This document shows positions 1-11,930 of a DNA stretch of 64,000 nucleotides, piece by piece. The stretch comes from Crocodylus rhombifer (Eukaryota > Chordata > Crocodylia > Crocodylidae): assembly GCA_038503035.1 (NCBI GenBank), contig JAVSML010025167.1:62001-126000 (forward strand), written 5' to 3'. The notes beneath the pieces are model-generated. The model was not told the origin of the DNA. It saw nothing but the letters and a program-made list of their open reading frames with translations, and made no database searches. The position numbers and the translations under genes are program-made. Position 1 is the stretch's first letter. Each line of letters opens with the position of its first letter.

Positions 1-1610
1 AATAATAGCTTGCAGGAGGATTGCAATTATAGCTATCTCATCTTTGACTATTACATCCCACAGAACCAACAGGTCTAAGCAACAGGTGAGCCAGCTAATG
101 GGTAGATATGGAGATGGCAACACAGCACTTACCTTTCCAGTATCCCTGTTTATTCAACAAGCACTGACTTGTATAATGATTATACTAATGCCCATTCCTG
201 AGCCTCTGGCTACATGGCAGTAAATATGTAGTCAGAGAATGATAACTTTATTTAGCCACAGAAACCAGATAAACCTTTAAGAAATCTTCAAAAAAATTTC
301 CACGCAACAAACAAATGGTTGGTATGATAGTTAAATGAAGCTGTGCTTTAAAGTTTTCCCTTTTCACTGTGCCTTTAGCGTCATTTAAGGATGGATCAGT
401 GTTTCCATTATGAACCCCCTTTAAGAAGTGTCAGAATTCTATATACAAGAATTGACTTTAGGCTGAAAATTGCATACAAAGTAGTTAAAAAAATCTTAGT
501 GATTCACTGGATTGCACAGAACCAAAAATAACTGGTGGTTTTACAGACTTTTTTCCCTTCTTATCTACAAATAAAAATAAACAGCTTCTTTCCAAAGCAA
601 AATGAAGAAATCATTAAGACATAATTGGTGCTTGGATATTTTTTAAACACTCTTAAATATTTGCAAATAGAACTCATTAATCATCATCATAAACAAATGA
701 CAGACCACTTTAGAAAGAAAACTGACAGTTCTGCATGCAAAGGCATTGATTGTCAACACATTTCCTAGCTGCTTTTAGCAACTGAGCTTTGCTTGCTGAC
801 ACACTGGATCCCCCAGGGGATGTAATCACTGGAGAGTTTCCGTGGGTTAGCCAAGCCCAGGTATGGGCGTTGCATAGAGCAATTAATAACTGGAGAGGTC
901 TATTGCGCTACAGGAAGACTGTGGAAAGTTTGTCCTAGCCTGGCACCTCACAGACCTTGAGTTTCTCTTCCATGAAAAGCTCTCTATCATCATAATCCCG
1001 GAGTGGGCTAAATCTTGGGTGAAAAGAAATAAGACACTAATCTCAGATGCAGAAGCTTGTTTACAATCGATAGGTCTTTGCCACCCCTCACTTGCCATTG
1101 TGAATCCACTCCCATTAGAAGGATGCAGACAAGCAGCACTGAAAGTGCTCTGAACTCAGTACAGACCAAGGTCGTGAAGTGGGACTTAACATCTAAACTG
1201 CCTTGATAATGCCTTCTTATCAGTATCTCTGACAGAAATCATAATACTTTAACAAGGGAGCAAGTCCTTTTTTGCTGGGAGAGGTGAATTTGTTTCTCTG
1301 GTTTTTTGGTGGTTGGCTTGGTTGGAAATTGTACCTAGCAGAATCTGTTTGGGAATAGGAAAGAGACTTTGCAGCTGAGGGAGGAAGAAAGGCTCTCTGC
1401 TTTGGGTCACCACCAATGGGCAGGTACCTGCTGAACCCAAACAAGGAGACATGGCTGATCTAGGCAAAGGGCTTAAAAAGCCAAGCAGCCCGTGATCAGA
1501 GGAGCCAGCAAACAGGCCAGTAACCATGAAAAAAAAGGATGGTAACGAGGTGGCAGCAAAATGAAAACAATGCATTTTTCTTAGTTGGGAATCTGACAGA
1601 AGTGATAAAT
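1..1610. other. Intergenic or intronic sequence, no feature recognised
   Basis: AT-rich unique-looking sequence. Open frames here are short and none resembles a known protein. I see no repeat, tRNA or convincing splice pair. Confidence 0.6.
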
Positions 1611-1611
1611 A

Positions 1612-1840
1612 CATTAAGGGTGTGTCTATACATGACACTATGTCACTGTAGCAATGTGCTATGGTGATGTAGCATCCACGGATGTCTACACATAACCAGC
1701 AGCTACTTTGCTGTAGTGGAGCGCTCCCATTATAGTGTGCCACTATGGCAAAGTAGCTGCTAAAAATAACCGTGTACTGCATGTACGGGGAAGTATGGGT
1801 GGTTATTGCGCTCTTTTAGTACTTCCAAAAGTATTTCTAT
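1612..1840. mobile_element. MITE copy 1 (palindromic family), partial
   Basis: The segment starts with the terminal motif GGGTGTGTCTATACATG. It runs to the family's central hairpin motif (TTTAGTACTTCC), where it stops, so the second arm is missing. The stretch from about 1683 to 1830 aligns with the reverse complement of the copy at 29905-30089, including the GTAGTGGAGCGCTCCC and GTGCCACTATGGC blocks. It has no coding capacity. Non-autonomous DNA transposon is inferred from the terminal repeats and palindromic design; the superfamily is not resolved. Confidence 0.6.
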
Positions 1841-1928
1841 CTTGTCTTCAATTCCCCATCTACCCTTGTTTCCAGGTTCATCTTTAGACCTTGGATCTTC
1901 TTTTCCATGAGTTTTATCAGACACCATT

Positions 1929-2053
1929 TAGGGCGCATCTACACGTTGCCCTAAAGTGTTGTTGTTACTATGCCATGCTTTAGTACTTAAAGGAAGTACT
2001 AAAGCGTGGCACAGTAACAACGCTGTCATAGGACAAGATGTAGGTGTGCCCTA
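1929..2053. mobile_element. MITE copy 2, short palindromic element
   Basis: A ~125-bp near-perfect palindrome. The left end AGGGCGCATCTACAC pairs with the right end GTAGGTGTGCCCT, and the centre is a hairpin of GCTTTAGTACTT against AAGTACTAAAGC. The whole unit could fold as one long stem-loop. It belongs to the same family as 1612-1840 and 29905-30089. The imperfect match of the two arms continues a few bases into the flanks (GACACC against GGTGTC). It abuts the truncated 5' end of the CR1 at 2055. Confidence 0.75.
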
Positions 2054-2054
2054 A

Positions 2055-4440
2055 GTGGTGTCTGAAATTCTCCAAACAACTGGAAGAGGCTGTGAGAGCA
2101 TGGGATATTGTCGTCATGGGCAACTTTAACTACCCAGACATCTCCTTAGAAGAACACTTGGCCAGATCTGACCGGTCTCATAGATTCCTGACATGTATTG
2201 ATGAGCTCTACCTGTCTCAGGAAGTATACACGCCAACCAGAGGAAATGCGCTCCTAGATTTAATTTAGGCCAAGGGGGATGACTTGGTGAGTGATCTGAT
2301 GTTACAGGGTAACCTAGGTGACAGTGACCATGGCACTATCACTTTCACTATCTGTCACAGGGCTGGGAAATCTGTCAGTAAGGTACAAATTGTTGACTTT
2401 AGAAAAGTTGACTTCAATAAGCTAAGGACTTTAGTGAGTAATGCCCTACAGGATCATGGAGTGCAGGGAAAGAGTGTGGATGAAGAGTGGTCATTCCTCA
2501 AGGACACAATCAGTGCACAGAAGTTGTCCATACCTGTATGCAAAATAGGAGGCACAGGGGCTGGGAGGCCATCTTGGTTCAGTAGGGAAGTTGCAGATCT
2601 TCTGAAAAAGAAAAGGCAGGCTTACCAACAATGGAAGCTAGGAATAGGCCCCAAAGAGAACTACATAAGATTGGCCCACACCTGTAGGGGGCAGATTAGA
2701 AAAGCAAAGGCGGTGACTGAATTCAGTTTAGCAACCAAAATCAAGGACAATAAAAAGTCCTTCTATAGGAACGTAGGTAACAGAAGGAAAGCCGGTGGAA
2801 ATGTGGGACCACTGCTCAATGCATCTGGACATCTGATCACTGACACCAAGGAGAAAACTGAACTTCTGAGCAAGTACTTCGCATCTGTTTTCCACCAGTC
2901 TAAGAGTGATAGCATGCCAAATGCAAATATGAACAAATAGTCACAGCAGCGATGATCACCTACCAACAGTCAATGTAGATCTGGTGAAAGAACAGCTAGA
3001 GAGGCTGGATATCTATAAGTCAGCAGCACTGGATGAATTCCATCTGAGAGTGCTGAACAAACTAGCCAAAGTCATCACAGCACCTCTGGTGAATCTCTCT
3101 GAGAATTCATGGTGCTCAGGAGGGTCCCAAAAGACTGGAAGAGGGCCAATGTTGTGCCCATCTTCAAGAAGGGGAGGAGAAAGGACCCAGGGAACTATAG
3201 GCCTATCAGCCTGAACTCAATCCCAGGAAAAATCCTCAAAAAAATTCTCAAGGACTTGATATGCGATAAGCTAGAAGGCAAAATTCTGAATGACAGCCAG
3301 CACAGTTTTGTTATGGGTAGGTCATGTCTGACTAACCTCATCTTCTATGACCAGGTTACTCGCTACCTGGATAAGGGAGATGAGGTTGATGTCATTTACT
3401 TGGACTTTAGGAAGGCCTTTGACTTGGTGTCCCATGAGCTCTCAAGGTAAAACTAGGGGACTGTGGGCTCAAGAATTCAAAGGTCAGATGGGTGGGAAAC
3501 TAGCTGTGGGGTTGAATCCAGAGAGTACTAATAGATGGACCTGTGTTGATGTGGCGGAAAGTAGCCAATGGGGTCTCCCAGGGTTTGGTACTTGAACCAG
3601 TGCTTTTCAACATCTTCATCAATGATCTGAATGTGGGGGTGAAAAGCACACTGGAAAAGTTCACTGATGACACCAAGCTATGGAAAACTGAGGCCACACA
3701 TCAGGGTAGGCTGACAATTCAGGCAGACCTAAACAGATTAGTCAGATAGGCGGTCCAGACCCAGATGCTGTTCAACACTGAGAAGTGTAAAGTGCTCAAT
3801 TTGGGGAGGAAAAATCCACAACAAATTTACAGGATCAGTGGTGCTATGCTAGCTAGCACCATATCCAAAAGGAACCTGGGGGTCATAAAACCATAAAATG
3901 AATATGAGCCACCAGTGTGATGCTACAGTTAACATAGCAAACAATATGTTGGCATGCATCAACCAATGCATCTCAAGCAAAACTAAGGAAGTTATTCTCC
4001 TGCTCTACTTGGCATTGGTGACTGCATCCAGTTCTGGGTGCCACACTTCAAGAAGGATGTAGAAAAGCTTAAGAGAGTCCAGAGAAGAGCCACTCATATG
4101 ATTAGAGGTCTGAAGTGCAAGCCATATGAAGAAAGGCTGACAGATATGGGACTGTTCAGCCTAGAAAAGAGAAGGCTTCAGGGGGATTTGGTGGCAGAAT
4201 ACAAATGTATCAGGGGTGGGCATTAGGGGCTTGGTGAACAACTATTCTTGGAAGCGCCCCTGGGAAAAACCAGGAGTAACGGTCATAAACTCCTAGAAGG
4301 AGGTTTCAGACTGGTTATAAGGAAAAACTTCTTCACTATTCATGCAACCAGACTCTGGAATAGACTCCCAGCGGGGATGGCACAGGCACCTACCCTGGAG
4401 ATCTTCAAAAGGACCCTGGAATCTCACTTTCCTGGAGTTA
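2055..4440 (+). pseudogene. CR1 ORF2 (endonuclease-reverse transcriptase) pseudogene
   Basis: The protein would nick target DNA and copy CR1 RNA. In order: an endonuclease C-terminus with VVMGNFNYPDIS (the usual GDFN motif, here GNFN) and GDSDHGTITF at 2330 with the conserved SDH; a linker to about 2940; RT domain starting VPKDWKRANVVPIFKKG (3120) and NYRPISLNSIPGKIL; YLDFRKAFDLVSH (3400) carrying the first catalytic Asp; [17 protein letters not shown] (3585) and then FTDDTKLW (3662), where CR1 normally has YADD or FADD. The C-terminal block [11 protein letters not shown] to RLWNRLPAGM follows (4085-4380). Reading needs at least four frame changes plus several stops, at about 2268, 2940, 3450 and 3750, so it is dead. 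The family assignment is firm; subfamily is not determined. Confidence 0.92.
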
Positions 4441-4553
4441 TTTCACCCCACAGTCTTTCCTGCCCAGAGCAGGGGGGCTGGACTGATTATCTCACAAGAT
4501 CCCTTCCAGCCCTAAACTTCTGTGAATCTGTGAATTTGTGGCCAAACATATGA
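2055..4553 (+). mobile_element. CR1 LINE, 5'-truncated, complete 3' end
   Basis: A non-LTR retrotransposon copy of the CR1 clade. Only the C-terminal part of the endonuclease, the reverse transcriptase, the C-terminal region and the short 3' UTR remain. The 3' end has the tail expected for CR1: the stretch ending near 4545 has the TCTGTGAATCTGTGAA-type octamer repeat instead of poly(A). The copy starts next to the MITE at 1929-2053, so 5' truncation happened at or near that point. Confidence 0.93.
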
Positions 4554-5117
4554 TCAGAAGGATGAGGCAAACTGGCTAATTGAAAAGGAACAGCATTAAG
4601 GAATGAGTTTACCTCACTGGAGAGCAAGGAAGAGTATTTGGCAAAAAAAGAAGACAAAGTGGTAAGGAAGAAGTGAAGAGCAATTAGTCCTACAGAGGAA
4701 AGAGAGAGGGAATGGAAGAAAGGATGATCTTTAGACAGAAAGAAGAAAAGAAGGGAGATGATCAGAGAACCATACCAATATCAGGGTGTCAGAGAGGAAT
4801 GATGTATGGACATGGCTCTTGACATCCTGGACTCTTGTGGGTATGCTAAGCCTCTAATGCCCTAAATAATCAACAACTAATCACAGCTCAGTTCTCTCCC
4901 ATCATGTTTTGATGTAATTTATAACTCAGGAGGTGTTGCTCTGCTTAAGGTTAATTATTAGAACATCTGTCTTGCTCCTACTGGGGCTCCAACCTCCCCT
5001 TACACCCCAGCCACACACCAACCAGGTGTTACCACACAATTGATACTTGTCTAATATTTCTGCCAAATTAATTTCTCCTTCCTCAAAAATCAGCTTCTGT
5101 ATCTGGATTTTCCACAG
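4554..5117. other. No feature recognised
   Basis: Unique-looking sequence between the CR1 tail and a possible exon. A-rich patch at 4640-4760. Nothing else seen. Confidence 0.5.
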
Positions 5118-5216
5118 GTTACCTTCAGTCCACCCTGCCCATCACCACTTCTGTAAGGAAGCCATCCACCTCACTGAAAAATAGGCTGCTGAGTCACCTC
5201 AAGAGGCTAGTGTCAG
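5118..5216 (+). other. Possible unassigned exon
   Basis: A 99-bp segment preceded by a pyrimidine-rich tract ending TTTTCCACAG and followed by the strong donor GTAAGTAT. One of the three frames is open through the whole segment (second-codon phase, reading YLQSTLPITTSVRKPSTS and on). I do not recognise the peptide and see no neighbouring exon. It may be a lncRNA exon or chance. Confidence 0.2.
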
Positions 5217-6239
5217 GTAAGTATTTATCCTTTAGGGTTTTTCAGTTGTATTTGTTTCCCAGAAGTTTACTTCCTTGTATATTTCTTTATTTCCCCAGTC
5301 TTTTGCTTGGTTTTCCTAATTTACCTGCCATGTTTCATGGGATTCCAATCAAACAACAACAACAACAACACATTCTGAGTCAATCAGCGTAGTCCATGCC
5401 ACTACTTTTAGTCAGTTCTTTTACTCAGGGTCTATCTCCATTTTCTTCAGAAGCCCAGCCCACCCTTTTCACCCTATCCTTAAACTTTTCTATTCCCAAA
5501 TAAATAAAGCTGAGGTCCCCCAAAAGGATGAAAACAAATAAAAACTTTCCTGCCTATTCGGCATCCTTCAGTTGATGTTCCTTTGCTTCCTGGTCTCAGG
5601 CTCTCAGGTTGCCATACTCTGCAAAACTCTTCTACAGCGTCAGAGCTCCTCTGAGCTCTTGGAACAGTATCTGGACTTCACCCTGTTCCCAGGGTTAGGT
5701 TGCTAAGGTTCTGGAGAGAGGCTCTGGCATGCTCTGCCTCCCTCCTCTCTGGCAGGCCATTTGCAGGGGTAGATTCCTTCCCAGAAGTAGAGAAGGAGCA
5801 GCTCAGGGCACCAATATGGAAGATGTGGCAGCTAGAAAAGGATGGTTCCAGCCATTATGGCATTCCCCACAACAGCATCACCTCGGCGCGTGCCAGTAAG
5901 TTTTCCCCAGATTCCCTCTTCTTCTCTGAAGAGGTGCAGGGAGCCTCTTCACACAGGGATATGCAGGTCTGTGAGGCTGAGGCCTCCACATTAAAAAGAA
6001 TTGACAGATCTTTCACTAGCCCAATCCAGAGAACAAAAGGCTGGGTGGGCTCCTATAATCCAGGATATGAAATAAGGACCTGAAAAGAAAAAGATCCTGA
6101 GGAGGGTAGAGAGCGAAGGATCTATTCATCATTCTTCGTGTCAGGAGTTTTTTTGACTGAAGTGCACTGGTGAACCTCCTGGAGATAGAAACCCAGAAAT
6201 TCATGGCTAGATGGTCTTGCTCTTCTACTCAGTGTCATA
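5217..6239. other. No gene recognised; small (CAA)n run
   Basis: Unique-looking sequence. A short AAC trinucleotide run lies at about 5352-5370. Open frames such as 5700-6083 show no recognisable domain or conserved composition. Confidence 0.5.
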
Positions 6240-6365
6240 CCCATGCCAAATTTGGAATCAAGAAGGAACTTTTCCCTTAGTCAAACTGGCATGGACTATA
6301 AGAGTTTGCCTGTCTCTGTAGTGTGAGGCATAGTCCTTTCCCTAGGATATTCTAAGCAGTTATTA
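6240..6365 (+). mobile_element. Possible old CR1/L3-type 3' UTR fragment
   Basis: The phrase GAAGGAACTTTTCCCTTAGTCAAACTGG... resembles the 15340-15695 copy (GAAGGAATTTTACTCCATGGTCAAA) and then a shared region around CCCTAGGATAT. These are features I associate with the 3' UTR of old CR1-type LINEs in sauropsids. No coding part or clean end is present. Confidence 0.35.
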
Positions 6366-6544
6366 ACCAACTACTTCATTGCCATAGTGGCTGGGCATTG
6401 GCCTGCTGTTAGCTGTGATATGTTTTATAGGATGTTCTTGGTGTTTTGGACACAGATCCTTGTAGTTGCAGGTGAGAGCTTGAAGTAGTGACTGGGGATT
6501 CTCCAGTTGGCTATTGCCTGAAGAATCACTTGCATGCTCTACCA

Positions 6545-8450
6545 GGAAATATCAAGACTGGTTTGATGAGAATGACTGGGAAATCCAAGAGTTGATTGAT
6601 CACAAGTTGATTGATACAAGGCCTTTTGTGCTTGGCAAAATGACACCAACTCCAAGCAAGAGAAATTGAATTTCCAACAAGTCAAAGCAGAGGCCCAAAG
6701 GAGGACTCACAATATGAAGAATAAATGATGAGAAGAAAAGGCTAAGGAGATTCAACATCTCACTGACATCCATGATATGTGCAGATTCTTCAGTGCCATC
6801 AAAGCCATCTATGGTCTGAGCGCTCAGGGACCCACTCCCTTGAGACCTAAGGATGTTGGAGGCCTGATCAAGGAAAAGGGAGCCTCAATGCCTGTTGGAA
6901 AGAGAATTTTGAAGACCTTCTCAGTAGAGACTCTGTTGTTGATGAGTGTTCACAACTCCATCCCACAACACCCAGTCAGGGATGATCTTGGAATGCTTCC
7001 AGCCCTTGATGAGGTAAGGAAAGCCATCAAGCAGATGAAGAATGACAAGGCATCTGGAGTGAATGGAATTCCTGCAGAAATCTTCAAGTAGGGGAGAGAG
7101 GAGCTCATATCACAGCTCCATGCCCTCATCTTAAGGATCTGGAATGATGAAGAAATCCTGGATGACCTCAAATTTGCCGTGACTGTGAAACTCTTCAAGA
7201 AAGGAGACAAATCTGACTGTGGAAACTACAGAGGGATTGTATTGCTCTCCACCACAGGAAAGATCATTGTGGGCACCCTCCTAAACCATCTCCTTCCAAG
7301 TATGGATGCCCACCGAAATTTGTCACCATTCTCTGCCTGCTTCATGATGCTTTGCAAGTGGTGTTTCTCAGTAATGGATCTATTACAGATCCCTTTGAGG
7401 TTAAAATGGGAGTTAAGCAAGGCTGTGTCATTGCTCCAACATTATTCTTAATATTCCTCACCATGATGCTACATCTGGCCACCAAAAACCTTCCAGCCAG
7501 AGTGGAGTTAAACTACTGAATGGATAGTAAGCTGTGGAGTGGAGTTAAACTACTGAATGGATATAAGCTGTTTAACCTCAGCTGACTCCAAGCCAAAACC
7601 AAGACACCCCTGACTTCAATCACTGAGCTCTGATCAGTACTGAGCACCGATGATGCCGTAGTGTGTACTCACCCAGAATCAGATCTTCAGGCAATCGCTG
7701 ATGTCTTTACCAAGGCATACAAGAAAATGAGACTGATGCTTAACATTCAGAACATTAAGGTCCTCCACCAACAAGCTCCTTATGAACAGTCCCCAGCTCT
7801 GGTAATCCAGATCCAGGGTGAGACTGGAGAACGTTGAATATTTCCCATACCTTGGAAGCCATCCCTTGAAGAAGGCTCATATTGGTGAAGAAATCCAATA
7901 TTGCCTCAAATACGCAAGAACAGCTTTTGGATGCCTGAAGAAATGAGTGTCTGAAGATCACAACATCAGATCTGAAACCAAGCTTATGGTTTATCAGGCA
8001 GTTGTGATCCCCACCTTGCTGTACAGAGCTGAGACATGGACAATGTATGGGAGACATATAAAGTTGTTAGAGAAGTTCCACCAATGCTGCCTGTGGAAGA
8101 TCCTCTGAATCCAGTGGGAAGACAGATGCACCAATGTTTAGTGTCCTCCTGCAAGCAAACACTATGAGTACTGAGGCAATAATCAAGTGACATCAACTTT
8201 GTTGGGCTGAATATGTTGTATGGATGTCTGACTCCAAACTCCCAAAGCAAGTTTTATTCCCTTAGCTCAGCCAAGGCATATGTTCAAGAGGAAAGCAGAG
8301 AAAACACTTCAGGGACGTCCTCAAGGCCAGCTTAATAAAATGCAACATCAATGTCAACTCATGGGGGACTATTGCCCAGGATCACCCCAAATGGAGGAAG
8401 AATCTGCTGCAAGGATCTCAGTACTTTGAAACCTCACAACAACAACAGAA
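6545..8450 (+). pseudogene. RTE-like reverse transcriptase pseudogene
   Basis: Reading across frames gives, in order: a pre-RT segment QDWFDENDWEIQEL (6555); FFSAIKAIYGLSAQGPTPL (6785); a linker ending LDEVRKAIKQMKNDKASGVN and GIPAEIFK (7005-7088), matching the conserved K-A-x-G-x-D/N-x-I-P-x-E block; VKLFKKGDKSDCGNYRGIVL (7185), the RT motif before the palm; FEVKMGVKQGCVIAPTLF-like text near 7395-7450; and GAETWT-type AETWTMYGRHIKLLEKFHQ (8028-8085) in the thumb/C-terminal region. The YADD block is not readable. Many stops and frameshifts are present, and the copy is clearly more diverged than the CR1 copies. Confidence 0.75.
7500..7570. repeat. Two-copy tandem duplication inside the RTE relic
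   Basis: The phrase GTGGAGTTAAACTACTGAAT occurs twice about 40 bases apart, each followed by GGATA...AGCTGT. It is a simple local duplication after insertion. Confidence 0.75.
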
Positions 8451-8479
8451 TATGGAAAAGCTGGAGTGGCAAAAACAGC

Positions 8480-8580
8480 ATAGATTCATTGATTCATAGA
8501 CATTAGGGTTGGAAGGGACCTCAGCAGATCATCGAGTATGACCCCCTGCCTTGGGCAGGAAAGAGTGCTGGAGTCAGATG
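8480..8580 (-). mobile_element. CR1 3' end fragment
   Basis: The reverse complement of a CR1 tail. On + it reads TTCATAGACATTAGGGTTGG then AAGGGACCTCAGCAGATCAT, matching the ends of the CR1 copies at 18430 and 51424. Only about 100 bp is present. It lies at the end of the RTE relic. Confidence 0.85.
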
Positions 8581-8589
8581 AGGTTAGTC

Positions 8590-11500
8590 AGGCATGTCAT
8601 GAACCAAATCAAGAATCCAGTGCCACCCACCCAACATGGAAATATATGTCTGAGCTGCAGTAGAGTCTGTCAGTCTGTCAATCCCAGATAGGCCTCATTG
8701 GCAATCTTCAGACAGATAAAATAATCATGGAAGACAATCATCCTCAACTGTGAGGGATTGCTGAAGGATGGCTGAAGATTACCTGCAAAGATAGGTAACT
8801 GGACTCAGTGGCCCTGGAGATCCTTTTTGGTCTATGCTCCTGTGCTTAACTTTGATTGTGGCCACAGGGAATTAAAAAGTTAAAACTGAACTTGACAGGG
8901 AGAGTGGAGTGTGAGGTTGCCTACAGGCCAGAGAAAGTTGGGGATCTTGGGTCAAGTTGAATATGGGGGCTTCCAGACCTTGGGTCTATATATAAGTTGT
9001 TCAATAATAAATAGAGTTCAAATGATGAGGACTTCTAGGAAACAAAAGGCTTTAATTATTAGCAATATCTGTTTTGTAACTGTGGCCTTATGGTATACAT
9101 TATACACCCATCCAGTTGTAAAATCTAAGAATAGGATGGGAAACAATAGGTGGATATAGCTAGCAGATGGGGCCCCTGTGTGGATCACAATGTAACAGAG
9201 AAACCTTTATAAACAGTGTAATGGCCACAGCTCACCAGCTACTGGCAAGTGGTCTGTAGGCATCAGGGCACAGATAGGTTTAAGGAGAGACTGGAAGGAG
9301 GAGAACACAGTCACTGGATATATTTCAGGGGGAGATGCCCACCCCCATCCTCAGGATGAGGGCTAATGATTTCATTGGATGTTTTGTGACCTCTCAGTGC
9401 TATGTGATGAGCACAACAGGTTAATGTGGGCCTTCAGGTCCACCGGTGTAAAACCAAAGTGAATTTCCTGGAATCACTAGCTGATTTACATCACAATATT
9501 GACAACAGAACTTGTCCCAGTTTATTTATGATTATCTTTTATGTTTCTTTAGAGGGCATTTTTGCTCTGATTTGGAATAGCTTTGATATCATAAGCTTCC
9601 CTGATCTCTTTATTGAAGTACAATGGAACAGGAGGGAAGATGAAAGTATAAAAAAAGGCATAAAAATGTTTTAGTGAAACTATAATAAATAGCTGGCTGC
9701 TGTGTATAAAGAGTCTTACTCATCATAAGACAGCACTTCAGAACAGTGCTGAGAGTTGACAAATTAACTCCAGACTGCTAACTTTCATTCTTTTTTCCCT
9801 TGCATTATGAATGCACAGAGGTCCTTAGTTATAGAGGTATTTCCACAGCCTAAAATAGTTTAGTAGTTGGTGCTCTTTGGCTTACATCAAGGAGTCACTG
9901 GATTATTTTTAATTATCCATTAAAAATCTATTCTGCCCACACTGCAGCAAATACTATACAAGACACAGATGAAGACAGCTGCTGTCCCAAGGAACTTAAA
10001 ACCACAAGAATACTGGGTCAATACCTAGAACCATTCAGGGCAATTCCAGACCCCACTTCTGTAGTGGTGGGAATCACCTTGAGGTAGAATTTATTGGGGT
10101 GTGCTATAGAAGAGGTAGAGTAAACTGAGGGAGGGGTTGGACTCAGGATTAATTACTGAAATGATCCTCTAGCCTTCTCCTCCATGACAAGTGTAACAGG
10201 GGATCAACACCGGCCCCTGCTTGACAGAAGAAATGCAGCAAGTTACTTACCGGAGACAGATGCACAGTCCACAGTGCAGCCAGATGATGTTACCCTGCAA
10301 CAGGCTGTTTTAAAGGTTTCTGAAACCAGCAGTGCAGGAGAGGTCCCTGACTGTCCCAGATGGCTGGAAGGACCTATAAAAAAAGGCAACACCAGAGAAG
10401 GTGAGCCTCTGGGGAGTGGACAACTGGGCAACCTAGAGGGTTGCAACAGTTTTCATGGACGTGCAGAGCTATATGGACTTAAATGATCATGGATACACAG
10501 TGGTGCAGGCAACATAGCCACAGGGTAGCCTAATGCCAGTGCTGAGGTACCAGGAGCTGGGCAATCGGGGGAAAGTGGATAGAGAGTGACATAAGAAAGC
10601 CATCTTAGTGTTTGTGGCTCTGTTACTTGGAGGTACTACAGGGGGAGGGAGAGACACTGGGAACCAGGGGTGGCAGAAGGCCCTTTTTTCCCCTCTCCTT
10701 TCTAAGGACTACTGAGGACCCTGTTGCAGGTAACTCGGTGATATAACAGACTGTTTCTTGATTGCGATGATAGAAAGAACTGCTGGCTGAACAATTCCAC
10801 TGAAGTCACAAGCTGGGTGAAGAGTTCACAGCCACCAGAAAGACAGATCTCTGAACCATTAATTGGTTGGGTATGGACAGGGTATGAGGGGTGGAGGAGC
10901 CTATGACAGAGGCCAGTATGTCATGTACCTATCTTTCTATGTAAGTTGCCGATTCCCTTTCTTTTGGTATAATTTTTACTTTCTCCCATTAAGGCATGGC
11001 AGGAGAGTCCAAAAGGGGACAATGACCAGCATGAGGACTACAGACTAGGAAGGTTCCCTGTAACAAGGAGACTATAGCAGCATGGAGAATTACTTCCATC
11101 TGTATATACCACACCCTCTAGTACTGGAGCACATTGAACTCGCAGTCTTTGAACTGAAGCAGGCTCCACAGAGCAGTTCTGCACCTTCCCCATTAGCCAT
11201 GGGAGTTAGGAAGAATTCTTTCCCAATTGAAGTTGTTTTAAGATGCCCACAGCTAGACACATGGGGGTATTTAAGCCACTGCCTAAATGCCACTTCAGGC
11301 ACCTACCTGCAAAATTAATATCCTCAGAACCCTCCTTAGCTGCTACCTGAAGATCAAGGGCACCAACATTTTCAATATTTAAGTCCTCCCCAAGTGCATT
11401 ACCTTGATGGTACTGAGCTCAGTAACTCTTTCACTCCCACTCTGTGAGACCTCACTACAATTTAGAGACTCAGCATAACTCTGCTTGTCTCACCTCAGGG

Positions 11501-11635
11501 GCTCAACCCAGTAAACGTTCTCCGAATACACCTGTAGGGTCACAGCCAGAGGAGGAGTGCTCCCTCCCACCCCGATCCAATAGCTCACTGATTAAATCAC
11601 TTGCCCAAATAGCAGCCCCTAAATTCAATGCCTTC
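8590..11635. other. No gene recognised
   Basis: Mostly unique-looking sequence. Open frames at 10184-10486 and 11082-11318 have no recognisable domain. The donor-like GTAACTCGG near 10730 has no convincing acceptor partner. I see no clear repeat family. Confidence 0.5.
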
Positions 11636-11639
11636 CTTT

Positions 11640-11930
11640 GCCTGAGGGGATTTGAACCTATGCCTTCTAGAAAAGTGGCCTAACTACCACGTCACATGGT
11701 GTTGTCAAAGGGTATGGCGCATTTTCATTCCTTTCTGCATGGGAAAATTAAATATCCATTGTAGGAGAGGAAGAGCAAGGCTATTACTCTGTGGTCTGAG
11801 GGTTGGTGCACCCACCTCAAAGGATAGGATGTGAGGACAGATTCCCTCAGGTAAAAGAGGGAAATTAACCCATATCCCCTACAGCTGGGGACAGTGCTCT
11901 ACCTGCTAAGCTATTAGGTACAAGGGCAGG
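11640..11930. repeat. Cluster of tRNA-like (SINE-type) modules
   Basis: Two modules on - have box-B-like text: GGTTCAAATCCCC (reverse complement of 11646-11658) with a box-A-like GTGGTAGTTAGGCC upstream, and GGGTTAATTTCCC (11859-11871) with TAGCTTAGCAGGTAGAGCAC upstream (11894-11913). A third block on + (11789-11850) has GGTTGGTGCACCC and a decayed box B. The spacing between boxes fits tRNA-derived promoters. These look like old tRNA-derived repeat units, not functional tRNA genes, since no cloverleaf closes properly. Confidence 0.45.

Larger units (their letters stand above)
6540..8475 (+). mobile_element. RTE-like LINE relic
   Basis: A decayed non-LTR retrotransposon distinct from CR1. It begins within the region that follows the endonuclease (QDWFDENDWEIQEL) and ends at the C-terminus (KWRKNLLQGSQYFE-like). 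The endonuclease, 5' end and tail are not seen. Clade assignment to RTE rests on remembered similarity to the endonuclease-RT proteins often annotated as CFDP2-like, and should be treated as provisional. It contains a local tandem duplication at 7500-7570 and is followed by a CR1 tail. Confidence 0.75.

Noticed and set aside
2044..2268. Host endonuclease gene
   Set aside because: The frame continues directly into CR1 RT in order and shows the CR1 endonuclease C-terminal motifs.
11640..11930. Functional tRNA genes
   Set aside because: Box-like strings exist but I cannot close an acceptor stem or anticodon arm; old SINE modules are more likely.
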